A model generated the notes under the pieces. The model searched no databases, was not told where the DNA came from, and saw nothing but the letters and a program-made list of their open reading frames with translations. 64,000 nucleotides of DNA from Streptomyces sp. NRRL S-455 (GTDB lineage Bacteria; Actinomycetota; Actinomycetes; Streptomycetales; Streptomycetaceae), in NCBI RefSeq assembly GCF_000717875.1, contig NZ_JOCT01000002.1:186001-250000 (forward strand), read 5' to 3'. The position numbers and the translations under genes were made by a program. Below, piece after piece: positions 1 through 7,911 of the stretch (the stretch's first letter is position 1; each line of letters starts with the position of its first letter).

Positions 1-894
1 CCCGGCGGGCAGAGCGCTGACGAGACACCGAAGGTTTCCGCGAAGTATTTCGCGGAGCTCGCCGGGTGCTCCCCGGAGCGTGTCATGCGCTACTACAAGG
101 CGTGGGACCGGGCGGCCGACGACGGTCTGGTCCCGCAGTTCGAGGCCCTGACGCCGGGTCAGGACGTGGAGCTGCCGGACGCCGACGTGTGGCTCAGCTA
201 CTACGTCTCACGCGACAGCGCCACGTCGGAGCGCGGCACCGCCATCTCCGAGGCCGCCGCGGCGGAGGGAATCCGGCCCACGAAGGCGCTGGAGGTCGCG
301 GAGAACCCCACCGCCCTGCGTGCCGCGATCCTCGCCGACCCCTCCACCGCCCGTGCCGCCCGCCAGGCCCTGCTGGACCGGGTCCGCCAGGACCCGGATC
401 TCCAGGCCGAGCTGGCCCGTGACGTCGTGCGCACCGACGAGCTGAAGAAGGCCGTCGCCGGCGAGAGCAGGGTGGCCGACCGCATCGGGTACGTGCGCCA
501 GATCGCCGAGTCGGGGCAGATCAAGACGCCCGCCGGGCAGACGGTCGATGCGCCGGCCGACCTCCGTCAGGAGGCCGAGCGCCACCTGTCGCTCATCGAC
601 GAGCTGGACGACGGCGAGGACTCCGGTGAGTGGGCCGCCGAGGCGTACGACACCATGAAGTCCCTCGTGGTCGAGGCTGTGGAGACCGACCCCGGACTGC
701 GGGTGCGGGAGCGGCGCACCAAGTTCTACAACAGCCTCCAGAAGGCGACGAAGGTGTTCGAGGAGCTGACCTTCGACGACGCCGGGGAGTTCTACGAGGA
801 CGACATGGTCGAGCGTCTGGAGGAGCTCCAGCGGGCCGTGGCCGTCTGCATCGAGTCCCTGCGCGGGGTCCGCGGGAATCACCCGGAGGGCTGA
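1..894 (+). CDS. Conserved hypothetical protein, 5' end outside window
   Basis: The frame is open from the first base, so the true start lies upstream; an internal ATG at 85 is unlikely to be the start because the reading frame and its codon bias continue to the left. The visible 297 residues are soluble, strongly charged and mostly helical by eye, with no signal peptide or membrane segment. The visible N-terminal part (about residues 13-45) looks like a small helical, possibly helix-turn-helix, unit followed by an acidic linker; the rest is rich in Arg, Glu and Asp helices. I do not recognise the family. It lies 62 bases upstream of ssgC on the same strand and could be co-transcribed with it. 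No function is proposed. Confidence 0.75.
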   Translation, partial: PGGQSADETPKVSAKYFAELAGCSPERVMRYYKAWDRAADDGLVPQFEALTPGQDVELPDADVWLSYYVSRDSATSERGTAISEAAAAEGIRPTKALEVAENPTALRAAILADPSTARAARQALLDRVRQDPDLQAELARDVVRTDELKKAVAGESRVADRIGYVRQIAESGQIKTPAGQTVDAPADLRQEAERHLSLIDELDDGEDSGEWAAEAYDTMKSLVVEAVETDPGLRVRERRTKFYNSLQKATKVFEELTFDDAGEFYEDDMVERLEELQRAVAVCIESLRGVRGNHPEG

Positions 895-899
895 GCATT

Positions 900-918
900 T
901 CGCGAGAATCGGGGGTAC
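900..918 (+). promoter_or_regulatory. Possible SigB-type promoter for ssgC
   Basis: GGGTAC at 913-918 matches the -10 element of Streptomyces SigB-family promoters (GNNTN, 14-16 bases, GGGTAC/T). A GNNTN match (GCATT) lies 13 bases upstream at about 895-899, one base short of the usual spacing. The start codon at 957 would give a leader of roughly 30 bases. The match is weak. Confidence 0.3.
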
Positions 919-956
919 TAGAGGGCTCTACGTCGGTTCTTCCCGGAGGCCCTCTC

Positions 957-1382
957 GTGAACTCGTTCGTCCACAAGACCCTGGTGGTGCAGCTGCAGTC
1001 GGGTGGCACGGACCGTTTCTCCGTGCTCGCCCACCTGAGCTACGACACGACGGACCCGTTCGCCGTCACGGTCGTCTTCAGCCACGACGGCCGCGTACTC
1101 GCCCGGTGGCAGCTGGACCGGGAGATGCTCGGTGACGCGCTGCGGCGTCCCGTCGGGGTGGGGGACGTGCGGATGCGTCCCGAGTCGCGGGGCGTGTGGC
1201 GGGAGCTGCGCATGGAGTTCCTCGGTGACGCCCGGCCCGACGGCGGCCGTCACCACGCGGTGGTGTTCGCGTGGGCCCCGGCGTTCGCGGCGTTCCTCCG
1301 GGAGACCCACGAGCTGGTCCCGCCGGGCCGCGAGGAGGTCCACGTGGACGACTTCCTCGCGGATGTCATCGCGGGGGGCTGA
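957..1382 (+). CDS. ssgC: SsgA-like sporulation/cell division protein (SsgC-like)
   Basis: A 141-residue protein of the SsgA-like family, which is restricted to sporulating actinomycetes and controls septum placement and peptidoglycan handling during sporulation. The features seen are the family length (about 135-145 aa), the conserved block around residue 30 with YDTTDPFAV, the central R-x-P-V-G-x-G-D-V-R segment and the C-terminal VPPG region. Translation most likely begins at GTG 957, preceded by GGAGG at about 945-949. The symbol is inferred from position: in S. coelicolor ssgC lies a few genes from clpP3-clpP4 (recalled, not checked). Other SsgA-like paralogues cannot be excluded by eye. 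A possible SigB-type promoter ends at 918. Confidence 0.85.
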   Translation: MNSFVHKTLVVQLQSGGTDRFSVLAHLSYDTTDPFAVTVVFSHDGRVLARWQLDREMLGDALRRPVGVGDVRMRPESRGVWRELRMEFLGDARPDGGRHHAVVFAWAPAFAAFLRETHELVPPGREEVHVDDFLADVIAGG

Positions 1383-1452
1383 CGCGCCGGCGGGCCGGGG
1401 AGCCGCACTCGCGCGGAGGGCTCGCCCCGGCCGTGCCGGTGCGGGCTGCCCG

Positions 1453-1950
1453 TCACTCCGACGTGTGGCGGTACCGGGCCCACAGCGGCAGGACGAACCA
1501 GCACAGCAGATACCAGCAGACCACGCCGGCGACCAGGTAGGGCACGAAGCCGTCGCGCGTCGCCACCCGCAGGATCAGCAGCAGTGAGGCGGTCGTCGTG
1601 GCGAGCAGCAGCACGAGGCCGAGCAGGGTCAGCCGGGAGGCGAGCCGTACCGCCTGGGGTTTGATGCGCCGCCCGGAGACGAGGCGGTGCAGGGACACCG
1701 GTCCGATGAGGGCCCCGGTCGCGCACGCGCCGAGGACGACCGTGACCATGTAGATCGTCTGGTCCGTGCCGGTCAGGTCGTCGTACTTCTCGGTGAACAC
1801 CACGGTGAGCAGGAAACCGAACAGGATCTGCACGCCCATCTGGGCGACACGGACCTCCTGGATGAGCTCCTGCCACATCCGGTCCGCTCTCTCGTCCTCG
1901 GTCTCGTCGCGCCCCCGGCGCCTGATCCCGCCCTCTGCCGCGTTCGCCAC
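1453..1950 (-). CDS. DUF6328-type four-helix membrane protein
   Basis: A 165-residue integral membrane protein. The N-terminal 35 residues are charged and probably cytoplasmic; hydrophobic segments lie at about 40-52, 66-87, 107-127 and 138-156. The arrangement and the charged N-terminal helix (E-x-R-V-A-Q-M-G-V-Q-I-L-F-G-F) match a family of small actinobacterial membrane proteins annotated DUF6328, of unknown function. Translation starts at GTG 1950 with a strong GGGGAGGAA ribosome site. It converges with ssgC and is divergent from the 2097 gene, sharing a roughly 150-base intergenic region. No catalytic motif is visible. Confidence 0.8.
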   Translation of the reverse strand: MANAAEGGIRRRGRDETEDERADRMWQELIQEVRVAQMGVQILFGFLLTVVFTEKYDDLTGTDQTIYMVTVVLGACATGALIGPVSLHRLVSGRRIKPQAVRLASRLTLLGLVLLLATTTASLLLILRVATRDGFVPYLVAGVVCWYLLCWFVLPLWARYRHTSE

Positions 1951-2027
1951 TGTTCCTCCCCGGTGTGAGCCGAAGTGCTTCCCTCACGCGTATTCCCCGA
2001 AAGCCGCTGTCGTCCCGGCCACGCGGC

Positions 2028-2053
2028 GGTTTGAGCGATCAGCGGACGGTTAC
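2028..2053 (+). promoter_or_regulatory. SigB-like promoter candidate
   Basis: GGTTT at 2028-2032, a 15-base spacer, then GGTTAC at 2048-2053. This differs at one position from the SigB-family consensus (GNNTN, 14-16 bases, GGGTAC/T). It lies 44 bases upstream of the 2097 start codon. Suggestive only. Confidence 0.3.
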
Positions 2054-2096
2054 ACGGACGGCGACCTGACGCACAGCTCAAGGAGGTCGTGGACGC

Positions 2097-2435
2097 ATGT
2101 CCGGTACGCAGCTCACCGTGACGCTCAGCGGCGGGGGCGCCGATGACGCCCGCGCGGTCGTGCGGGCCCTGGAAGGCACGTTCGGTGCGCCGGACGAGCT
2201 TCCCGCCGACGAGAACGCGACGGTGCACATGGCGACCTTCGACGGCGACACGGACGCCGGGAGCGCCCGGGAGGGCGCCGAGCGCCTGTCGGCGCCGGTC
2301 ACCGTCACCGTGCAGGGCTCCCCGGAGGCCGTGCGGCGGGCGAGCGACACGCTCACCCGGGCCTTCACCGCCCGCGACGACGGTGTCGCGTCCGGCGACC
2401 AGGAGCAGGAGAGGCAGCTGCTCCTGGTGCCGTGA
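2097..2435 (+). CDS. Small hypothetical protein
   Basis: A 112-residue acidic soluble protein. It begins with a beta-rich segment (QLTVTLSGGG), has a helix, and then a second beta-alpha unit with APVTVTVQGSPEAV, so a small ferredoxin-like alpha/beta fold with two repeated halves is plausible by eye. ATG 2097 is supported by AGGAGG at 2081-2086. There is no signal peptide, cysteine or known catalytic motif. It stands alone between a divergent membrane protein and a convergent aldo/keto reductase. The family is not recognised; a Streptomyces-only stress protein would fit the possible SigB-like promoter, but this is inference. Confidence 0.7.
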   Translation: MSGTQLTVTLSGGGADDARAVVRALEGTFGAPDELPADENATVHMATFDGDTDAGSAREGAERLSAPVTVTVQGSPEAVRRASDTLTRAFTARDDGVASGDQEQERQLLLVP

Positions 2436-2450
2436 GCGGAGCCAGGGGCT

Positions 2451-3434
2451 CTACCAGCGGGATTCCACCTGATCCTTGATTCGCCGGTCGTAAAGGTCGC
2501 GGATCGCCGTCATCGTCTCGCCGGGCAGCTCCGGCAGGCGGGCGGCGGCCGCGTTGGCGCGGGCCTGCTCGGGTGAGCGGGCACCGGGGATCACGGTGGT
2601 CACACCGGACTGCTCGATGATCCAGCGCAGCGCGAGCTGGGCGGGGGTGTATCCCTCGGGGGCGAGCGCGGCGAACTCGGCGGCGGCCTCGACGCCGGTG
2701 ACGTAGTCGACGCCCGAGAAGGTCTCGCCCACGTCGAAGGACTCGCCGTGCCGGTTGTAGGTGCGGTGGTCGTTGGCGGGAAAGACCGTCTCCCGGGTGT
2801 ACTTGCCCGACAGCAGACCGGAGGCCAGCGGGACGCGGGCGATGATGCCGACGCCCGCCTCGCGGGCGGCCGGGAGCACCTCGCGCAGGGGCTTCATGCG
2901 GAACGGGTTGAGGATGATCTGCACGCTCGCCACGCCCGGCCGGGCGATCGCGGTCAGTGCCTCCGCGCAGGTCTCGACGCTGACGCCGTAGGCGGCGATG
3001 CGCTCCTCCTCGACCAGGGTGTCGAGGGCGTCGAACACCTCGTCGGTGGAGTAGACGGGCGTCGGCGGGCAGTGCAGCTGCACCAGGTCGACACGGTCGA
3101 CGCCGAGGTTGCGCCGGGAACGGTCGTTCCACGCGCGGAAGTTGTCGAGCACGTAGTTCTCGGGGATCTGGTCGACCCGGCGGCCCATCTTGGTGGCGAC
3201 CAGGACGTGCAGGTCCGGCCTGCCGCTGAGGAACGCGGCGATGGTCTGCTCGCTGCGGCCGTCGCCGTACACGTCGGCGGTGTCGAAGAAGGTCACCCCG
3301 GACTCGGCCGCCGTCTCCAGCACCGTGAGGGCGTCCTTGTCGTCGACGTCGCCCCAGTCGGCACCCAGCTGCCACGTACCGAGACCGACGACGGAAGCGT
3401 GCTGACCCGACCTGTCGAATGTGCGCTCGTCCAT
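2451..3434 (-). CDS. Aldo/keto reductase
   Basis: A 327-residue NADPH-dependent aldo/keto reductase with a TIM-barrel fold. Family residues seen: the catalytic Tyr in FFDTADVYGDGRSE (about 45-58), Lys in VATKMG, His in LVQLHCPP, and the cofactor-binding region near the C-terminus (TTVIPGARSPEQ). Translation is placed at ATG 3434 (MDERTFDRSG), because the upstream extension in the same frame has no codon bias and lacks family similarity. The substrate cannot be deduced. It is convergent with the 2097 gene and divergent from the tyrosinase operon. Confidence 0.9.
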   Translation of the reverse strand: MDERTFDRSGQHASVVGLGTWQLGADWGDVDDKDALTVLETAAESGVTFFDTADVYGDGRSEQTIAAFLSGRPDLHVLVATKMGRRVDQIPENYVLDNFRAWNDRSRRNLGVDRVDLVQLHCPPTPVYSTDEVFDALDTLVEEERIAAYGVSVETCAEALTAIARPGVASVQIILNPFRMKPLREVLPAAREAGVGIIARVPLASGLLSGKYTRETVFPANDHRTYNRHGESFDVGETFSGVDYVTGVEAAAEFAALAPEGYTPAQLALRWIIEQSGVTTVIPGARSPEQARANAAAARLPELPGETMTAIRDLYDRRIKDQVESRW

Positions 3435-3756
3435 GAGGCCCAGTCTGTCATCCGTGGTGCCGGGGGTGTGGTGTGCCCGCACCGCGAAAGATCGCGCCAG
3501 TTTCGTGGCGTGACGCGCACCACGAGCAGCGGAGCGCGCGGGGAGAAACGACCGCGACATCACCCTCCCCCGGCGGAATTTCCCCTTCCGCGTCCACGCG
3601 CGCACCCCGGACGGCAAGATCATCTTGGTTCAACCTTGCACGACATAAGGGGAATTGCCCGGATCACAGCCAACCGGCTCGCGGGGATTTCTCCCGGTAC
3701 CGGAGGCGGCGGTAGGCATGCGGGGCCATCAGCCGAACGAACCCCGGGAGATCCGT
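3435..3756. other. Intergenic region upstream of melC1
   Basis: A stretch without a convincing gene between two divergent genes. The segment at about 3618-3656 is AT-richer than its surroundings and contains TTGGTT at 3625 and ATAAGG at about 3645, so the melC promoter probably lies here, but no canonical pair with good spacing is visible. No other structured element was seen. Confidence 0.5.
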
Positions 3757-4125
3757 ATGCCGGAACTCAGCCGTCGCCGTGCGCTCACCGCCGCGGCCGT
3801 CCTCGCCACGTCCGCGGGAACGCTGCCGGGGATCACCCCGGCCGCAGCAGCCGGGCACCACGACTCCCCCGGAGCCTTCGACGAGGTCTACAGGGGCCGC
3901 CGGATACAGGGCCGGCCGGCCACCGGAGCCGGTCACCAGCACCACGGTGCCGGATACACGGTCCTCGTCGACGGCGTGGAGCTGCATGTGATGCGCAACG
4001 CCGACGGCACCTGGATCAGCGTCGTCAGCCACTACGACCCGGTGGCCACCCCGCGCGCCGCCGCCCGCGCCGCCGTCGACGAACTGCAGGGCGCGCCCCT
4101 GCTCCCCTTCCCCGCCGTCAACTGA
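3757..4125 (+). CDS. melC1: Tyrosinase cofactor / copper chaperone MelC1
   Basis: A 122-residue MelC1-type caddie protein that delivers copper to apotyrosinase MelC2 and carries it through the Tat pathway. A twin-arginine signal is visible ([17 protein letters not shown], residues 4-20), followed by a cleavage region rich in Ala. The mature part has a His-containing segment (GHQHHGAGY), the conserved [13 protein letters not shown] and [18 protein letters not shown] blocks, where the Tyr and His residues enter the tyrosinase active site in known structures, and a C-terminal [14 protein letters not shown] helix. The His-rich linker is much shorter than in some homologues. It is followed after 31 bases by melC2. 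Confidence 0.95.
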   Translation: MPELSRRRALTAAAVLATSAGTLPGITPAAAAGHHDSPGAFDEVYRGRRIQGRPATGAGHQHHGAGYTVLVDGVELHVMRNADGTWISVVSHYDPVATPRAAARAAVDELQGAPLLPFPAVN

Positions 4126-4156
4126 CCTGCCCCAAAGGCACCTGGAGCGCCCGCAC

Positions 4157-4978
4157 ATGACCGTCCGCAAGAACCAGTCCGCCCTGACCGCCGACGAGAA
4201 GCGGCGTTTCGTCGCCGCCCTCGTGGAGCTGAAGCGCAGCGGCCGTTACGACGAGTTCGTCACGACGCACAACGCGTTCATCGTCTCCGACACCGACGAC
4301 GGCGAGCGGACGGGGCACCGCTCGCCGTCCTTCCTGCCCTGGCACCGGAGATTCCTCCTGGAGTTCGAGCGGGCGCTGCAGGCGGTGGACGCGTCGGTGG
4401 CCCTGCCGTACTGGGACTGGACCGTCGACCGTTCGCCGCGCGCCTCGCTGTGGGCGCCCGACTTCCTCGGCGGGACCGGACGCGAGCGCGACGGCCGCGT
4501 GCCGGACGGGCCGTTCGCCGCCGCCGGCGGCAACTGGCCGATCAACGTACGGGTCGACGGCCGTACGTTCCTGCGGCGCACCCTCGGTTCCGGGGGACGC
4601 ACGCTGCCGACGGCGGCCGAGGTCGAGTCGGTGCTGTCGATGCCGACGTACGACATGGCGCCCTGGAACAGCGCCTCGGACGGTTTCCGCAACCACCTCG
4701 AAGGGTGGCGGGGTGTCAATCTGCACAACCGGGTGCACGTCTGGGTCGGCGGGCACATGGCCACCGGGGCCTCCCCCAACGACCCGGTGTTCTGGCTGCA
4801 CCACGCGTACGTCGACAAGCTGTGGGCCGAGTGGCAGCGCCGGCACCCGGGCTCCGGCTATCTGCCGGTCGCTGGCACGCCGAACGTGATCGACCTGAAC
4901 GAGACGATGCGGCCGTGGCACGACACGAGTCCGGCTGATCTGCTGGACCACACGCCGCACTACACGTTCGACGTCTGA
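4157..4978 (+). CDS. melC2: Tyrosinase MelC2
   Basis: A 273-residue type-3 dicopper tyrosinase (monophenol monooxygenase, makes melanin precursors from tyrosine). CuA histidines are seen in TTHNAF (His38), GHRSPSF (His54) and WHRRF (His63); CuB histidines in NRVHVWVGGH (the first in LHNRVH) and FWLHHAYVD. The conserved PYWDWT and NDPVFWLHHAYVDKLW blocks are intact and the length matches characterised Streptomyces MelC2, so the enzyme should be active. It has no signal of its own and depends on MelC1 for Tat export. A symmetrical hairpin lies at its 3' end. Confidence 0.97.
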   Translation: MTVRKNQSALTADEKRRFVAALVELKRSGRYDEFVTTHNAFIVSDTDDGERTGHRSPSFLPWHRRFLLEFERALQAVDASVALPYWDWTVDRSPRASLWAPDFLGGTGRERDGRVPDGPFAAAGGNWPINVRVDGRTFLRRTLGSGGRTLPTAAEVESVLSMPTYDMAPWNSASDGFRNHLEGWRGVNLHNRVHVWVGGHMATGASPNDPVFWLHHAYVDKLWAEWQRRHPGSGYLPVAGTPNVIDLNETMRPWHDTSPADLLDHTPHYTFDV

Positions 4979-5000
4979 CCGGAACCGAACCGGCCGGTCA
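4976..5000. terminator. Bidirectional terminator between melC2 and RNase H gene
   Basis: Inverted repeat TGACCGG (4976-4982) and CCGGTCA (4994-5000) whose arms contain the stop codons of both convergent genes. There is no T-tract, as is common in Streptomyces. Confidence 0.5.
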
Positions 5001-5687
5001 GACGGTCGCCGCCGTCCGGCACTCCGGGTGGCCCCAGCCGACGTCATTCTTGGCGATGGGCTCGCCCGCGGCGTAGGAGCGGCCGCAACTGCAGCGGCCG
5101 GGGAACTTCGCCTTGATGGTGCGCGACGAGGTCTTCTTCGTGGTGCGCGCCGTCCCGCCGCGCGACCGGGAGCGCGGGGCCTTGACCGGGGTGTCCGGGG
5201 CGGGCGGCGGCTCGGGCGAACCGAGCTCGCTGCCCGCGGGCTCCTGGACGGTGGCGGCCTGGCTGGCGGCGCGGTCGGCGAAGTCGTTGAGCCGGTCACC
5301 GTCGACCTGGTGGGCGGGCACGTAGCGGAACTCGACCGAGCGGCCGTCCAGCAGCTCGTCGATGCGCACGACGAGGTCCTGGTTGGCGACCGGCTTGCCG
5401 GCGGACGTCTTCCAGCCGTTGCGCTTCCAGCCGGGCAGCCAGGTCGTCACGGCCTTCATCGCGTACTGCGAGTCCATCCGGACCTCGAGCGGCACGCCGG
5501 GGTCGGTCGCGGTCAGCAGACGCTCCAGCGCGGTGAGTTCCGCGACGTTGTTGGTGGCCTTGCCGAGCGGCCCGGCCTCCCAGCGCACCGGGCTCTCGGA
5601 TGCGTCGGCGACGACCCAGGCCCAGCCCGCGGGCCCGGGGTTTCCCTTCGAAGCCCCGTCACACGCGGCCACAACACGTTCAGACAT
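4998..5687 (-). CDS. RNase HI with C-terminal extension
   Basis: A 229-residue ribonuclease HI. The acidic active-site residues are visible: Asp in ACDGASKGNP (about residue 9), Glu in NNVAELTAL, Asp in RMDSQYAM and Asp in the DRLNDFADRAA region. After about residue 140 comes a Pro/Ser/Lys-rich linker and a C-terminal module, FPGRCSCGRSYAAGEP ... GHPEC, with Cys/His spacing that could bind zinc. The typical role is removal of RNA from RNA-DNA hybrids. The start is set at ATG 5687 (MSERVVA); ATG 5699 is an in-frame alternative four codons upstream. It is convergent with melC2. Confidence 0.9.
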   Translation of the reverse strand: MSERVVAACDGASKGNPGPAGWAWVVADASESPVRWEAGPLGKATNNVAELTALERLLTATDPGVPLEVRMDSQYAMKAVTTWLPGWKRNGWKTSAGKPVANQDLVVRIDELLDGRSVEFRYVPAHQVDGDRLNDFADRAASQAATVQEPAGSELGSPEPPPAPDTPVKAPRSRSRGGTARTTKKTSSRTIKAKFPGRCSCGRSYAAGEPIAKNDVGWGHPECRTAATV

Positions 5688-5747
5688 GAGGCCGATCATG
5701 CCATGGCCGCACGGGCGGCCCGGCCGGGAGGGCCGGAGACCCCCTGG

Positions 5748-6545
5748 CTAGGACACGTCGGTCAGCTTCGGCATGTCGCCCTCGGTCGTCGTGGTGTCGA
5801 TCACCGAGAAGTTCGCGCCCTGCGGATCGCTCAGGGACGCGAACCGTCCGAAGGGGGTGGTCATCGGGCCGAACCGCAGCACACCGCCCAGCTTGGCGGC
5901 CTTCGCCACGGCCTCGTCGCAGTCGTCGACGGCGAAGTACACGTTGATGTACGGCGGCATCTCGGGCGGGAACTCCCCGGTCATCTTCATCCGGCCCAGC
6001 ACGCTGCGTTCACCCAGGTCGTAGACCCGGAAGTCCATCTCATCGTGCTCCATGTCCCGCTGCCGGTAGGAGAAGACGGCAGGGAAGAACGCGTCGGACT
6101 TCTCGGGCTCGCGGGTGAAGACCTCGGCCCAGGTGTAGGCGCCCGGCTCGGCCATCACCTCGAAGCCCTCGTGGGTGCCCGCCTGCCAGACGCCGAAGAC
6201 CACGCCGCCGGGGTCGCGGGCCAGGCACATGCTGCCGAAGTCGGCGACCTGCATCGGCTCCATCAGCACCTCGCCGCCGTTGTCGCGGATCCGGGCGGCG
6301 GTGGCGGCGGCGTCCTCGGCGGCGATGTACAGGCACCACTGCGACTGGCCCTCCTGCCCGGGCATGGGCGGGACGACCGCGGCGGCCGCCTTGCCGTTCG
6401 CGTACGCCTGGGTGTAGTTGCCGTACTCCGCCGACGCCTCGGCGAAGGTCCAGCCGAGGACGTCTCCGTAGAAGCTCTTGGCGCCTTCGAGGTCGCTGAA
6501 CATCGCGTCGGCCCAGCACGGGGTTCCTTCGGGTTGCACGGCCAT
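5748..6545 (-). CDS. VOC-family protein with two glyoxalase-like domains
   Basis: A 265-residue protein with two vicinal-oxygen-chelate (glyoxalase/bleomycin resistance) domains, at about 1-120 and 130-252. Each half has the beta-alpha-beta-beta-beta pattern and ends with D-P-x-G-x-x-F. The first opens with CWADAMFSDLEGAKSFYGDVLGW and the second with WAEVFTREPEKSDAFFPAVF. The layout resembles the mycobacterial Cfp30B-type family annotated as 27 kDa antigen or hydroxylase, whose physiological substrate is unclear. Monocistronic by context. Confidence 0.85.
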   Translation of the reverse strand: MAVQPEGTPCWADAMFSDLEGAKSFYGDVLGWTFAEASAEYGNYTQAYANGKAAAAVVPPMPGQEGQSQWCLYIAAEDAAATAARIRDNGGEVLMEPMQVADFGSMCLARDPGGVVFGVWQAGTHEGFEVMAEPGAYTWAEVFTREPEKSDAFFPAVFSYRQRDMEHDEMDFRVYDLGERSVLGRMKMTGEFPPEMPPYINVYFAVDDCDEAVAKAAKLGGVLRFGPMTTPFGRFASLSDPQGANFSVIDTTTTEGDMPKLTDVS

Positions 6546-6681
6546 GACTACGACCCTCTCGAGATGAGCGAATAGTCCGTTTCCTCACGCTAGTCACCCG
6601 CGGGCCTGCCCGCGCGCCGAGCGGATGGTTCCGTCGCAGACTGGGCGGGGAGGGCACCTCGGTGGGACGAGGAGCGACGGC

Positions 6682-7704
6682 ATGGCGGACGGGACGATGC
6701 GCGCGTGGTCGGTGGTACGGCCGGGTCCGGTCGAGGAGGGATCCCTGCGGCCGGTCGGGAAACCGGTGCCCGTGCCCGAGGACGACGAGCTGCTGGTGCG
6801 GGTGCGCGTCTGTGGTGTCTGCCGCACCGACCTGCATGTCACCGAGGGCGACCTGCCCGTGCACCGGCTGGGCGTCACGCCCGGTCACGAGGTGGTGGGC
6901 GAGCTGGTGGGGGCGGGTGCGGCGGTGCGCGGCTTCGAGGCGGGCTGCCGGGTCGGCGTGGCCTGGCTGCGCCGCACGGACGGCGGCTGCGCGTACTGCG
7001 CGCGCGGCGCGGAGAACCTCTGTCCCCGCTCCGAGTACACGGGCTGGTACGCCGACGGCGGTTACGCGGAGTACACCACCGTGCCGGCCGCCTTCGCGTA
7101 CCGGCTGCCGGAGGACGTCCCGGACGTGGCGCTGGCACCCCTGCTGTGCGCGGGCATCATCGGCCACCGCGCTCTGCGACGGGCCGCGCTGCCACCCGGC
7201 GGGCGGCTCGGGCTGTACGGCTTCGGGGGCAGCGCCCATCTCTGCGCGCAGGTGGCGGTCGCCGAGGGAGCCACCGTGCACGTCATGACGCGCGGTGCGG
7301 ACGCCCGGCGGCTGGCGCTGGAGCTGGGCGCCGCCTCCGCGCAGGACGCGTACGCGGAGCCGCCCGAGCCGCTGGACAGCGCGATCCTGTTCGCGCCGGT
7401 GGGCGAGCTGGTGCCGATCGCACTGCGTGCCCTCGACCGGGGCGGTGTCCTGGCGATCGCGGGCATCCACCTCACGGACACACCGCCGCTGCACTACGAG
7501 ACCGAGCTGTTCCACGAGAAGCAGCTGCGCAGCGTCACCGCCAACACGCGCGCGGACGGCCGCGAGTTCCTGTCCCTGGCGGCGAGGTACGGAGTACGCG
7601 CGACGACGCACCGGTATCCCCTGTCGCGGGCCGCGGAGGCACTCGGTGATCTCAAGGCGGGGCGGTTCGACGGGGCGGCGGTGCTGGAGAACGACTGGAC
7701 GTGA
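6682..7704 (+). CDS. Zinc-binding alcohol dehydrogenase (AdhP/AdhA-like)
   Basis: A 340-residue medium-chain dehydrogenase. The catalytic zinc region CGVCRTDLH and GHEVVGE is intact (Cys about 41, His about 63), the nucleotide-binding domain has [16 protein letters not shown], and the C-terminal substrate domain is complete. In the structural zinc loop the usual CxxCxxC...C is altered: the segment reads [16 protein letters not shown], so the first cysteine is replaced and only three remain. Translation is placed at ATG 6682, with GGAG about ten bases upstream. Substrate unknown. It is divergent from the VOC gene. Confidence 0.88.
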   Translation: MADGTMRAWSVVRPGPVEEGSLRPVGKPVPVPEDDELLVRVRVCGVCRTDLHVTEGDLPVHRLGVTPGHEVVGELVGAGAAVRGFEAGCRVGVAWLRRTDGGCAYCARGAENLCPRSEYTGWYADGGYAEYTTVPAAFAYRLPEDVPDVALAPLLCAGIIGHRALRRAALPPGGRLGLYGFGGSAHLCAQVAVAEGATVHVMTRGADARRLALELGAASAQDAYAEPPEPLDSAILFAPVGELVPIALRALDRGGVLAIAGIHLTDTPPLHYETELFHEKQLRSVTANTRADGREFLSLAARYGVRATTHRYPLSRAAEALGDLKAGRFDGAAVLENDWT

Positions 7705-7790
7705 GGAGGCTCGCGTCAGGACGTGGCGCAGGCCCCGGAAGGCCGGGCCGGCCGCTCGCGGCCGACCGGGCCTGACCGGTCGTCAAGTCG

Positions 7791-7830
7791 TCGGTCACGG
7801 CTGCATGTCATCGGCCACGGTCGCATGTCA
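7791..7830. repeat. Two adjacent 20-base direct repeats
   Basis: The 20-base unit at 7791-7810 (TCGGTCACGGCTGCATGTCA) is followed directly by a second copy at 7811-7830 matching at 17 of 20 positions. It lies about 80 bases upstream of the lipoprotein gene start at 7912, in the position of a promoter or operator. Confidence 0.7.
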
Positions 7831-7911
7831 ATGGCCGACCCGCGTCTTCCGCTCCGGCCGGTGCCGTGCTTGCCTGGGGAGCCGTTTCGCCGACCGGGGC
7901 GGGAGTTGCGT

